Assembly (NCBI GenBank): GCA_041178225.1
Contig: JBEGVV010000258.1
Location: 1 to 64,000 of the forward strand
Source of the DNA: CAIOSQ01 sp041178225
GTDB taxonomy: Bacteria > Pseudomonadota > Alphaproteobacteria > CACIAM-22H2
Direction of reading: 5' to 3'
DNA: 64,000 nt
Position numbers and translations under genes: made by a program. Of the stretch, positions 26,716 through 36,500 are shown in pieces; position 1 is the first letter of the stretch, and each line of letters begins with the position of its first letter. The notes beneath the pieces are model-generated. The model was not told where the DNA came from. It saw nothing but the letters and a program-made list of their open reading frames with translations, and did not search any database.

Positions 26716-28341
26716 ATGACCTCCGGCCGGGACCCGGAGGCGCCACCGCCCCCGCCCGCGCGCGACCTGGCCCTCCTGCGCGAGGCGGACCGGCTCGCGG
26801 CCAGCGGCGACGCGCGCGGCGCGCTCGCGCTGTTCGACGCGGCATCGCGAGGGCCGCTGGCCGCGTATGCGCTGCTGCGCACGGGCCAGCTCCTCCATGC
26901 GCAGGGCGCGCATGCGGCGGCGATGGACGCGCTCGGCCGGGCGGCCATGCTGCGCCCGGGCGATGCGCCGATCCTCTTCGCGCTGGGCAACGCCGCGCGC
27001 GACCTCGGGCGCGTGGACGAGGCCGAGGCGCATTTCCGCGCCGCGCTTGGCGTGGCTCCGGCGAGCCCGGAGCCAGCCGTGAACCTCGCCAACCTCCTCC
27101 GCAGGCAGGGCCGCGCGGCCGAGGCGCAAGCGATCCTCTCCGCCTCGCTCGCGCGCAATCCGGGCTCGGCGGCGCTGCACGAGGCCGCCGGCCTCGCCGC
27201 GCTTGACGCGCGCGACCACGAGGCCGCCTGCGCCAGCCTCCTCGAGGCGCTGCGCCTCGCGCCGGGCCGCGCCGAGACGCAGGCCAACCTCGCCGAGGCG
27301 CAGGCCGGGGCGGGCCGCCACGGCGAGGCGGTGCGCCTGCTCGATGCCGCCATCCCGCGCCTCGCCGACCCTTCGCTCGCGCGCCTCAACCGCGCCCATG
27401 CGCTGATGGCGCTGGGCCGCTGGACGGAGGCCTGGATCGACTACGAGGCAAGGTTCGGCAGGGCATCCATGGCGGGCGCCGCGCGGCACCCCTCCCGGAT
27501 CCCCCTGCCCGCCTGGCGCGGCGGCCCGGCGCCGGCAGGTCCTCTCCTCGTCTGGGGCGAACAGGGCCTGGGCGACGAGATCGTCGGCGCCAGCCTCCTG
27601 CCCGCTCTTGCCGGGCAGGTGGGCGAAATCGTGGTCGAGGCGAGTCCTCGCCTCGTCGCGCTCCTCGCGCGCAGCTTCCCGGGCCTGCGCGTCGTCGCGC
27701 GCGACGACGCGTCCGTGCCCCAGGGCTGCGTGGCGCATGTCCCGATGGGAAGCCTGATGGCGATCCTGGGATGGACGCCCGCGCGGATGCCGATGCCAGC
27801 CGTGCTCGTGGCGGACCGCGCGCGCGCCGAAGCCGCCGCGGCACGGCATCGCCGCCCCGGCCGCCGGCTCGTCGGCCTCGCCTGGGCGAGCGGCGCGGCC
27901 GGCGGGCTCGGCGCGCTGAAGACGCTGCCGCGCGACGAGCTCGCGCGCCTCGTCCGCGGGAGCGACGCCGTCTTCCTCGACCTGCAATATGGCGATACCG
28001 AAAGGACGCGCGCCGAGCTCGCCGCGGCGACCGGCGCGGAGATCCTCCGCGACCGCGAGATCGACGTGCGATCGGACATCGACGGGCTGGCCGCGCTCTG
28101 CGCCGCCTGCGACGCGGTCGTCACCACGAGCAACGTCACGGCGCATGTCGCAGGCGCGCTCGGCGCCGAGACGCATGTCCTCGTGCCGTCCGGCCACGCG
28201 CAGCTCTGGTACTGGACGCCCTCGCCCGGCGCGGCCGCGTTCTACGCGCGCGCCACGCTCCACCGGCAGGACGGCGCCGGCTGGCGCGGCGCGGTCGATT
28301 CCGTCCGCGCGGCGCTCGCCGTCAGGCCACCCACTCGCTGA
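26716..28341 (+). CDS. TPR protein with glycosyltransferase-like C-terminal domain (second copy)
   Basis: This 541-residue protein has about 240 residues of tetratricopeptide repeats followed by a domain with WGEQGLGDEIVGASLLPAL and TSNVTAHVAGALGAETHVLVP, the same arrangement as the 630-residue protein at 15799-17691. There is no signal peptide. The catalytic function is unproven. It begins seven bases after nadX and its last 20 bases overlap the convergent TPP-enzyme gene. Confidence 0.83.
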   Translation: MTSGRDPEAPPPPPARDLALLREADRLAASGDARGALALFDAASRGPLAAYALLRTGQLLHAQGAHAAAMDALGRAAMLRPGDAPILFALGNAARDLGRVDEAEAHFRAALGVAPASPEPAVNLANLLRRQGRAAEAQAILSASLARNPGSAALHEAAGLAALDARDHEAACASLLEALRLAPGRAETQANLAEAQAGAGRHGEAVRLLDAAIPRLADPSLARLNRAHALMALGRWTEAWIDYEARFGRASMAGAARHPSRIPLPAWRGGPAPAGPLLVWGEQGLGDEIVGASLLPALAGQVGEIVVEASPRLVALLARSFPGLRVVARDDASVPQGCVAHVPMGSLMAILGWTPARMPMPAVLVADRARAEAAAARHRRPGRRLVGLAWASGAAGGLGALKTLPRDELARLVRGSDAVFLDLQYGDTERTRAELAAATGAEILRDREIDVRSDIDGLAALCAACDAVVTTSNVTAHVAGALGAETHVLVPSGHAQLWYWTPSPGAAAFYARATLHRQDGAGWRGAVDSVRAALAVRPPTR

Positions 28342-29998
28342 CCGGCGCGCGCGCCTCGTTGAGCGGCTGGCAGACGACGTCGACGAGCGTCGGCCCGCCA
28401 TGCTCGATCGCGGTGCGGAGCGTCTGGCGCAGTTCCGCGGGATCCTCGACGCGCCAGCTCCTGACACCGAAGGCCGCGGCCACGGCGGCATGGTCGGTGC
28501 GGTTGAAGTCGACGGAGAAGTAGCGGCCGTCATAGCCGGTCTTCTGGCCGGCCTTGATCCAGCCAAAGACCGAGTTGGAGACGACGACCATGGTCACCGG
28601 CACGCGGTTGCGGACGATGGTCTCCATCTCGCCGCAGGAGAAGCCGAAGCTGCCGTCGCCCATCACGGCGACGACCTTCGACGACGGCCGCCCGTACCAC
28701 GCCCCCACCGCGCCGGGCAGCGAGTAGCCGAGCGCGCCATGGGCGCGGTTGGTGATGAACCAGCGGCCCGCGCGGTGCTTCGGGTAGAAGGCCGAGAAAT
28801 AGGGGCAGGGCGTGCCGGGATCCGCGACGATGACGGCGTCGTCGCCGAGCACGGCCGCGAGCTCGGCGACCAGCCGCTCGGGCTTGATAGGCCGGTCGTC
28901 GGAGAGCGCGAGCGGCCTGTAGGCGGCCTCCTTCTCCGCGCGCGCCTTCGCGACCATCGCGATCGCCCCGGACGGGTCGCGGCGCGCCACGGCCGAGGCG
29001 AGCGCCGCGAGCGCGAGGCGGGCATCGCCCACGACGCCGGCCTCGGTCTGGAAATTGGCGCCGATCACGCCCGGCTCCACGTCGACATGGACGATGCGCG
29101 TGCCGGGCCTCGGGTGGCGCCAGCGCTCGGTCGTGACCGACCCCGCGCGGCAGCCCACGAACACGACGAGGTCCGCGGCATCGACGATCGCGCGCGTCGC
29201 CGCGACGCCGCCATTCGAGCCGACGACGCCCGCATGCAGCGGATGCGAATCCGGCATCGAGCCCTGGCCGCTTATCGTCGTGCAGACCGGCGCGCCGATG
29301 CGCTCGGCCAGCGCCGCGAGCTCGGCCTCGGCGTGGGAGAGCACGACGCCGCCGCCAAGCACCAGCACCGGCCGCGTCGCGGAGTCGATCGCCCTCGCGG
29401 CCGCCTCGATCGCGGCGGGATCGGGCGCCACGCGCGCGGCGGGCGCGGCGCCGAAGCGCCGGTCGGCCCAGACGTCCTGCTCGTCGACCGGCGCCTTCTG
29501 CACGTCGAAGGGAAGTCCGAGATGCACCGCGCCCGGACGGCCCGTCGTCATGGTGCGGAAGGCGCGCCGCAGGATCGACGGTATGTCGGCCGCGCGATCG
29601 ATCACGCTCGTCCACTTGGAGAGCGGCCGGAACAGCGCCTCCTGGTCGAGCTCGGTCAGGGTGTACTTGCCGCGCGAGGACACGGAGATGTCCGTCGTCA
29701 CGGCCAGCAGCGGGATCGAGCTCTCGTGCGCCTCGACCACGCCGGGAAGGATGTAGGTCGCGCCGCCGCCCGAGGGCCCCTCGCAGACGCCGACCTTGCC
29801 GGTGACCCGCGCGTAGCAATCCGCCATGTAGGCCGCGGAGCGCTCGTCGCGGGTCAGGACATGGGTGATCCCGTGGTCGAGCCGCGCGAGCGCGTCGTAG
29901 AGCGGCAGGCTCGTGTCGCCGCACAGCCCGAAGACATGCGTGACGCCATGGTGCTGGAGCATGCGCACGAAGGCTTCGGCGCCGGAGAGCTGGTTCAT
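28322..29998 (-). CDS. Thiamine-diphosphate-dependent enzyme (acetolactate synthase-like)
   Basis: The 558-residue protein has the three-domain layout of acetolactate synthase, benzoylformate decarboxylase and related ThDP enzymes. The cofactor-activating Glu is in THVLTRDERSAAYMAD near residue 52. The ThDP/Mg motif starts at MGDGSFGFSCGE near 447, ending in VVVSNSVFGWI. No regulatory small subunit is beside it, so it is probably a 2-oxoacid decarboxylase or lyase rather than a biosynthetic acetolactate synthase. It diverges from the kinase-enolase-peptidase operon across 136 bases and may share its regulation. Confidence 0.88.
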   Translation of the reverse strand: MNQLSGAEAFVRMLQHHGVTHVFGLCGDTSLPLYDALARLDHGITHVLTRDERSAAYMADCYARVTGKVGVCEGPSGGGATYILPGVVEAHESSIPLLAVTTDISVSSRGKYTLTELDQEALFRPLSKWTSVIDRAADIPSILRRAFRTMTTGRPGAVHLGLPFDVQKAPVDEQDVWADRRFGAAPAARVAPDPAAIEAAARAIDSATRPVLVLGGGVVLSHAEAELAALAERIGAPVCTTISGQGSMPDSHPLHAGVVGSNGGVAATRAIVDAADLVVFVGCRAGSVTTERWRHPRPGTRIVHVDVEPGVIGANFQTEAGVVGDARLALAALASAVARRDPSGAIAMVAKARAEKEAAYRPLALSDDRPIKPERLVAELAAVLGDDAVIVADPGTPCPYFSAFYPKHRAGRWFITNRAHGALGYSLPGAVGAWYGRPSSKVVAVMGDGSFGFSCGEMETIVRNRVPVTMVVVSNSVFGWIKAGQKTGYDGRYFSVDFNRTDHAAVAAAFGVRSWRVEDPAELRQTLRTAIEHGGPTLVDVVCQPLNEARAPVSEWVA

Positions 29999-30134
29999 CG
30001 CTTCGACCTTTCCGGTTTTCCCGCCGCGAGACTAGCGCCCCCGGGCGATGCCGAGTAGCGCCGCGACGCGGTGCCCGCCCCGCGCGAGGCCGCGATTGAC
30101 GGAGGCGGCGCGCATCCGCCCTACTGCGGGGCCC

Positions 30135-31154
30135 ATGCAGGACAGCCTCGTCGAGATCCTCTCCGCGCTCCGCCGGCTCGGGCTCGTGCGGGGAGACGCC
30201 GATCCTCCCGCCGAGCCCCTCGCCGGCGGCGTGTCCTCCGACATATGGCGCATCGACCTTCCCGGCGGCGCGATCTGCGTGAAGCGCGCGCTCGCCCGGC
30301 TGCGCGTCGCGCAGGACTGGCGCGCGCCGGTCGAGCGCAACGCCTTCGAGGTCGCGTGGATGGAGGTCGCGGGCGAGGCCGTGCCAGGCGCCGTGCCGCG
30401 CCTCGTCGCCGTCGACGACGCTACGAAGCTCTTCGCGATGGAGTTCCTCGACCCGCGGACGCATCCGCTGTGGAAGGCGCGGCTGCGCGACGGGATCGCC
30501 GAGCCGCCGGTCGCGCGCGCCGTCGGCGAGCGCCTCGCGCGCATCCACGCCGCGACGGCCGGCCGCGACGACGTGGCGGCGCGGTTCCGCAGCGACGCGA
30601 TCTTCCACGCGATCCGCCTCGAGCCCTACCTGCTCGCCACCGCGCGCCGCCATCCCGACCTCGCGCCGCGGCTGGAGGCGCTCGTCGCGCGCACGGCCGC
30701 GACGCGCCTCGCGCTGGTGCACGGCGACGTCAGCCCGAAGAACATCCTGGCCGGCCCGAGCGGCCCGGTCTTCCTCGACGCCGAGTGCGCCTGGTACGGG
30801 GACCCGGCCTTCGACGCGGCCTTCTGCCTCAACCATCTCCTGCTCAAGGCGGCATGGCGGCCGGCGCACGCGATCGCCTATCTCTCCCTCTTCGACGCTT
30901 TGCGGCGGTCCTACCTCGCGGGCTGCGACTGGGAGCCGGTCGCCGGGCTCGAGGCGCGCATCGCCGCCCTTCTGCCCGCGCTCCTCCTGGCACGCGTCGA
31001 CGGCAAGTCGCCGGTCGAGTACATCGTCGACGACGCGATGCGCGACGCGGTCCGCCGCGTCGCGCGCCCCCTTGTCGCCGCCCCTCCGGCCGACATCTCC
31101 GCCATCCGCGCGGCCTGGGCCGCCGAAACCGCCAGCTGGAGCCGCCATCCATGA
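30135..31154 (+). CDS. APH-fold phosphotransferase (small-molecule kinase)
   Basis: A 339-residue kinase of the aminoglycoside phosphotransferase/choline kinase fold. The catalytic loop is VHGDVSPKNIL near residue 199 and the metal-binding segment is FLDAECAWYGDPAFDAAF near 214. It probably phosphorylates the hydroxyl of a small metabolite. It is the first gene of a three-gene operon and overlaps the enolase-like gene by four bases, so a product that the enolase relative then uses is a reasonable guess. I chose the ATG at 30135 because kinase homology begins there. Confidence 0.85.
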   Translation: MQDSLVEILSALRRLGLVRGDADPPAEPLAGGVSSDIWRIDLPGGAICVKRALARLRVAQDWRAPVERNAFEVAWMEVAGEAVPGAVPRLVAVDDATKLFAMEFLDPRTHPLWKARLRDGIAEPPVARAVGERLARIHAATAGRDDVAARFRSDAIFHAIRLEPYLLATARRHPDLAPRLEALVARTAATRLALVHGDVSPKNILAGPSGPVFLDAECAWYGDPAFDAAFCLNHLLLKAAWRPAHAIAYLSLFDALRRSYLAGCDWEPVAGLEARIAALLPALLLARVDGKSPVEYIVDDAMRDAVRRVARPLVAAPPADISAIRAAWAAETASWSRHP

Positions 31155-32422
31155 CATCGACCCGCATCGCCCGCATCCATGGACGGCGCGTCTGGGACTC
31201 CCGCGGCCGGCCCACGGTCGAGGCCGAGGTCGAGCTCGCGGGCGGCGCGACCGGCCGCGCCATCGCGCCCGCCGGCGCCTCGACCGGCTCGGGCGAGGCC
31301 GTCGACCTGCGCGACGGTGGCGGCTCGCAGGGAGGCCTCGACGTCACGAAGGCCGTCGGCAACGTGAACGGGGACATCGCGAGCCTGCTGCAGGGCATGG
31401 ACGCCGCCGACCAGGGCGCGGTCGATGCCGAGCTGGTCGCGCTCGACGGCACGCCGACGAAGCGGCGCCTGGGCGGCAACGCGACGATCGCCGTCTCCAT
31501 GGCCGTGGCCCATGCCTCGGCGGCGCAGCGCGGCCTGCCGCTCTGGCGCCATCTCGGCGGCGAGCGGCCGCTGGTCGCGCTGCCGGAGATCCAGGTCATC
31601 GGCGGCGGCGCGCATGCCGCCGCGCGCGTCGACCTGCAGGATTTCCTCGTCATCGCGACCGGCGCGTCCTCGGTCGCCGAGGCGCTCGACTGGACGGGCG
31701 ACGTCTATCGCGCCGCTGGCGCCATCCTGAAGGAGCGCGGCCTGCTGCAGGGCGTCGCCGACGAGGGCGGCTGGTGGCCGGCCTTCGAGTCCAACGAGGC
31801 CGCGCTCGAGACGCTCTATCGCGCGATCGAGAAGGCGGGCTTCGCGCCGGGGCGCGAGATGTCGATCTCGCTCGACATCGCCGCCACCCAGTTCCACGAC
31901 AAGGGCAGCTACAGGCTGCGCCGCGACGACCGCACGATGGACGCCGCCGCGCTCGGCGCGATGCTCGCGCGCTGGGCCGACGACTACCGGATCGTGGCGA
32001 TCGAGGATCCGGTCGCGGAGACCGATGCCGAGGGCATGGTGGCCTTCACCCGCGCCGTCGGCGCGCGTTGCCTCGTCGTCGGCGACGACTTCCTTGTGAC
32101 CAACGCCGCGCGCATCCGCGCCGCGGCGGCGGCAGGCGCCTGCAACACCGCGCTGATCAAGCCCAACCAGGCCGGAACGCTGAGCGAGACGAAGGCGGCC
32201 TTCGACGCCGCGCGCGCGGCCGGCTGGCGCACGATCGTCTCGGCGCGCTCGGGCGAGACCGAGGATTGCACCATCGTCCACCTCGCCGCCGCATGGGGCG
32301 CGGACCTCCTCAAGGTCGGCTCCTTCGCGCGCGGCGAGCGGACCGCGAAATGGAACGAGAGCCTGCGCCTCGCGGAAGTCGAGGGCGCGGGCTTCACGCG
32401 CTGGAAACCGATCGGGGGATGA
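31151..32422 (+). CDS. Enolase paralogue with altered active site
   Basis: This 423-residue protein is clearly homologous to enolase from end to end: GASTG loop (residues 42-46), ADEGG with Glu205, metal ligands Asp242, Glu285 and Asp312, general base Lys337 in LIKPNQAGTL, and Lys388. Two catalytic positions differ. The acid equivalent to yeast Glu168 is Asp164 (VDLQDF), and the histidine equivalent to yeast His373 is Ala365 (SARSGETED). The loop glutamate before His155 is also Ala. It is therefore probably not the housekeeping enolase but acts on another phosphorylated hydroxy acid. It is coupled by four-base overlaps to a kinase upstream and an M14 peptidase downstream. Confidence 0.88.
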   Translation: MTSTRIARIHGRRVWDSRGRPTVEAEVELAGGATGRAIAPAGASTGSGEAVDLRDGGGSQGGLDVTKAVGNVNGDIASLLQGMDAADQGAVDAELVALDGTPTKRRLGGNATIAVSMAVAHASAAQRGLPLWRHLGGERPLVALPEIQVIGGGAHAAARVDLQDFLVIATGASSVAEALDWTGDVYRAAGAILKERGLLQGVADEGGWWPAFESNEAALETLYRAIEKAGFAPGREMSISLDIAATQFHDKGSYRLRRDDRTMDAAALGAMLARWADDYRIVAIEDPVAETDAEGMVAFTRAVGARCLVVGDDFLVTNAARIRAAAAAGACNTALIKPNQAGTLSETKAAFDAARAAGWRTIVSARSGETEDCTIVHLAAAWGADLLKVGSFARGERTAKWNESLRLAEVEGAGFTRWKPIGG

Positions 32423-33558
32423 CGCCCATGTTCATCGACGCGGAGTTCGACGGCGGCAACATCGAGGTGCTCGACGCCTCGGTCCCGGGCCTCGCGAGGC
32501 TGGCGATACGGCCGGACCGCTTCTCCCACTACTACCAGTGGTTCTGCTTCCGGCTCTCCGGGGCGCGCGGGCGCGAATGCGTCCTGCGGATCGAGAACGC
32601 GTCGGGCGCGGGCTATCCCGCGGGCTGGCGCAACGGCTATCGCGCCGTCGCGTCGACCGACCGCGAGGCGTGGCGCCGCGTGCCGACATCCTATGACGGC
32701 ACGGCGCTGGAGATCCGCCTCGTGCCCGAGGCCGACTGCACCTGGATCGCCTATTTCGCGCCCTACACGCAGGAGCAGCACGACCGCTTCCTCGGGCGCG
32801 TGACCGCGGACCCGCGCGTCGTCCACGAAACCATGGGCCGCAGCCTCGACGGCAGGCCCCTCGACCTGCTGCGCATCGCGACCCCGGGCGCAGGCAAGCG
32901 CGTCGCCTGGGTCATCGCGCGCCAGCATGCCGGCGAGACGATGGCCTCGTATTTCCTCGAGGGCTTCGTCGGCCGCCTGCTGGAACCGCACGACGAGGTC
33001 GCGGCCAACCTGCTCGACCGCTTCGTCTTCCATGTCGTGCCGAACATGAACCCCGACGGATCGCGGCGCGGTCACCTGCGCTGCAACGCCGCCGGCGTCG
33101 ACCTGAACCGCGAATGGGCCGCGCCCTCGGCCGCGCGCAGCCCGGAGATCCTCCACGTGCGCCAGCGCATGGAGAGGACCGGCGTCGACCTCTTCCTCGA
33201 CATCCACGGCGACGAGGCGACGCCGCACAACTTCCTGATCGGCTCGATGGGCGTGCCCAACCAGACCGAGGGGATGACGCGGCTCTTCCGCGACTACCTC
33301 GCCGCGCTCGTCGCCGCGACGCCGGAGCACCACGCGCATAACGGCAACTGGTCGCGCGATCCCGGCAGCATCAACCTCGCCATCGGCTCTTCATGGGTCG
33401 CGAACCGGTTCCGCTGCCTCGCGATCACGGTGGAGATGCCCTTCGCCGACGAGGACGACACGCCCGATGCCGTCCATGGATGGTCGCCGCTTCGCAGCCA
33501 CCATCTCGGCCGCGCGCATCTCGACGCGGTGCGCGCGGTGGCGCCGCGCCTGCGCTGA
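32419..33558 (+). CDS. M14 zinc carboxypeptidase (cytosolic carboxypeptidase-like)
   Basis: The 379-residue protein has a beta-rich N-terminal domain of about 120 residues followed by an M14 catalytic domain. The zinc motif is RQHAGET, the third zinc ligand lies in LDIHGDEA, the substrate-binding VVPNMNPDG and VDLNREW blocks are intact, and the catalytic Glu is in ITVEMPF. There is no signal peptide, as in the cytosolic (CCP/M14D) subgroup. The ATG at 32419 overlaps the enolase-like stop by four bases; an ATG at 32428 is an alternative. It may free the operon's substrate from an amino-acid conjugate. Confidence 0.9.
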   Translation: MTPMFIDAEFDGGNIEVLDASVPGLARLAIRPDRFSHYYQWFCFRLSGARGRECVLRIENASGAGYPAGWRNGYRAVASTDREAWRRVPTSYDGTALEIRLVPEADCTWIAYFAPYTQEQHDRFLGRVTADPRVVHETMGRSLDGRPLDLLRIATPGAGKRVAWVIARQHAGETMASYFLEGFVGRLLEPHDEVAANLLDRFVFHVVPNMNPDGSRRGHLRCNAAGVDLNREWAAPSAARSPEILHVRQRMERTGVDLFLDIHGDEATPHNFLIGSMGVPNQTEGMTRLFRDYLAALVAATPEHHAHNGNWSRDPGSINLAIGSSWVANRFRCLAITVEMPFADEDDTPDAVHGWSPLRSHHLGRAHLDAVRAVAPRLR

Positions 33559-33568
33559 GGCGCGTGGC

Positions 33569-36500
33569 TCAGCCGCCGTCGCCGACGACCGAGAAGGGTG
33601 CCCAGAAGATCGGGTGCGCGTAGGAGAACACGGTGCGCCCGCCCTCGACGAAGCCCGGGCCATCGATCAGCGCCAGCATCGCCTGCTGGGCTGCCTTCGC
33701 CCGCGCGAGGCCCGGATCCGCCGCCTGCCGCGCGAAGAGGTCCGTCGTCAGGGCCCGCGCGCTCGTCGTCTCGACCGGCCAGTTCGTCACCAGCAGCGCC
33801 CGCGTCCCAGCGTAGAAGAACGCGCGGCCCAGGCCGGAGACCGCCTCCGCCCCCGCGCCATCGCCCGTCGCCGTGTTGCACGCGCTCAGCACGACCCAGT
33901 CCGCATTGAGGCGCAGCCCCAGTACCTCGTCCATCGTCAGCAGGCCGTCGCCGTCGCTTCCCGCGACCGCCGGCGCCGTCAGCGCCAGCGCGGGCTGCGC
34001 CAGTCCGTTCAGGTCGCCAGGCACCAGGCCATGCGTGGCGAACATCACCACCTTGCGGTCCGAGAGGCTGGCCCCCTTCACGCGCGCCTCGCTCGCCTGC
34101 AATCCCAGGAACACGTCGGCGGAGGGATCCGCCTTCAGCGCCACCGCGATGCTCCGCACCTCGTCGGCGGTGTCGGGAAGCCGCGGCAGGCTCGCCAGCT
34201 CGGCGCTTGCCGAGGACTGCGTCTGCGGGGCGTTGCGCCGCACCAGCGGCAGGCCTCGCGTCTGCAGCCCGCGGGTCGTCAGCTGGGCCACCTGCGTGCT
34301 GCCCGCCGCCGCCTGCTCGGTGCTGAAATACGGGTCGCCGAAGCCGATGAACGGCTTGCGCGACGCCTCCCCGGGCGCAAGGCGTCGCAACGCCCCCAGC
34401 GACGCGACCGACGGGAGCTGCGTCACCGCCTTCTCGCGCGCGAGGAACGGGACCTGCGCATAGCCGGAGAACAGCGCGCGGCCCTGAGTGTCGGCTGGCG
34501 CCGGCACCGCCCGCGTGACCAGCAGCGAGAACGGGATCTGGCCCAGCGCCTTGTCGGGCACGACCAGCAGGCTCTCCGCCCCGGCCAGCCCCGCCCTCAC
34601 CGGCGCCAGGAACTGCTCGTGCAGGCGATGCGCGAGCGCCACGTCGAAGGCGGGGATGTCGCCAAGCGTCGCCGCGTTCGGGTCAAGCGCGCGGCGCAGC
34701 CGGGCGACCGACTGCGCGATATCCTTCTCGCCGGCGGCGACCGCGGCGAAGGCCGCGGGACCGCTCTTCGGCACGGCCCACACGAAGCTTCGCGCCTGGC
34801 CAACGTAGACGCTCACCAGCGCCTCGCCGGCACGAAGCTGGGACTGCACGTCCTCGACCGTCGCGGGCCGCGGGTCGATCAGGCTCGCGTAGTCCGGGAA
34901 GCGCCGCTCGATCTCCTCGCGCAAGGACGCGCGCGCACGGCGCAGCGTGTCGATGCTCGTGCGCAGCGAAGCCGTCGCGGCCGCGTCCTGCTGGCTCGCC
35001 GGGGACGACAGGATGTTCGACAGCAAGCCGAACTGCGCCGCGATCTGCTTGCGCGCATCCTGCTCCTGGCGCACCAGCGCCGCGAGGCCGGGGTCGCGGA
35101 TCCCCGAGCGCGCCGCGCTCTCCGCCAGAGCGCGCTGCACGCCCTGCGCGCGCGCCGCGTCCGCCACGCGGAACGCCTCGGCCGCCGGGTCGAGGCCACC
35201 ACCCGCGGAAGCGGGCAACGAACTCAGGAGGTCGACGTAGCTCTCCAGCACGAAGCGCTGCACGCGCTCGCGCTGCGCGCCGCCCTCCTCGTCCTCGCTC
35301 TGCCGCGACACCTGCAGCAGGACCGGCACCGACGCGCGGAAGCCGGCAAGCGCCTCCTCCCGCTTCCCCGTCGCGGCCTGCGCTGCCGCCAGGATCCCGC
35401 GCGACTGGGCCGTCTCGTAGTGCCGCTCCCCGAAATTGCGCGCGCGCTCGGACGCAAGGCGCTCGGCACTTGCCATGATCGCCGTGGCCCGGCCGGACTC
35501 GATCCGGGAGACGAGAAAGCCGGGCTGGCTCTCGACGCGGCGAAAGCGCTCGTCCGGATCGTCCGCGAACACCGCGAGGGCACGGTCGATCGCCGCATCC
35601 GACGCCGCAATGTCGCCCTCCTCGCGCGCCGCCGAGGCGGAGAGGAGGTTGCCCAAGGCGACGAAGCGCGATCCCTTGAAGACGCCATAGCGGTCGTAGG
35701 TCGCGAGGGCGACCTCGGCGAGTTGTCGCGACTCGGCGAAACGACGCTGCTCCAGCATGTTGCGGGACAGGTTCAGCGACAGGGCGGCGACGCGAAGGCT
35801 GTCGCGCCCGAAGACCCGCAGCGCGTGGACGAGGGCACGCCTGAACTCGACCTCGGCCTCCACCAGCCTCCCCTGCATCCGCAGCACGTTGCCGAGCTGC
35901 GCGAGGGAGACGAGGAGCTGGCTGTCCTGGAGGTCGTCGCTGACGTCCGGCACCACCGCCTTGATCGCCTGCCTGTTGGCGAGGTTCCACTGCTCGTTCT
36001 CCAGCGCGGCCCGCGAACTGCGTTCGGCCTCGGCGTAGCGCCCCTCGGCCATCCTGACCTCGGCCTCCGCGCGCAGGATCAGGGCCTCCTGCATTCGGCG
36101 AGATGCCTGGTACCCGGACGAGCGCTGGTAGCCCGGGTCGGCGAGCGCACGCCTCGCCGCGGCAAGCCCCCGCTCGGCTGCAGCGAGATCCCCTGCCTGG
36201 GCGTCAAGGTTAGCCAGCGACGCCTCGCCCGCCGAGATTGTCCCCATCCGCCCGCTGGCGCGCGCAGCCTGCAGGCGCTTGATGGCGGCGTCATGGGCGT
36301 TCCGGGCATTGCCCACGAAGGACTCTGCCGCCATCAGTTCCTGGTAGGCCCGCGATGTGTCGAGGCGGTTTGCCTCGCCGATCCGCGCGGCCTCGCGCAG
36401 ATCCCGGACCTGCCCGTCCACCAGGCCCAGTTCGCCACGCGCCTGCGCGCGCCTGAGGAGGAAGCCGTAGAGCGCGGCGGGCGAGGCACTCGCGGGAGGC

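Noticed and set aside
28322..29998. Biosynthetic acetolactate synthase large subunit
   Set aside because: No ilvN-type small subunit or ilv genes nearby, and the context is catabolic.
31151..32422. Housekeeping enolase
   Set aside because: Ala at the active-site His position and Asp for Glu, plus operon partners unrelated to glycolysis (pgk, kdsA, pyrG or ftsB are absent).
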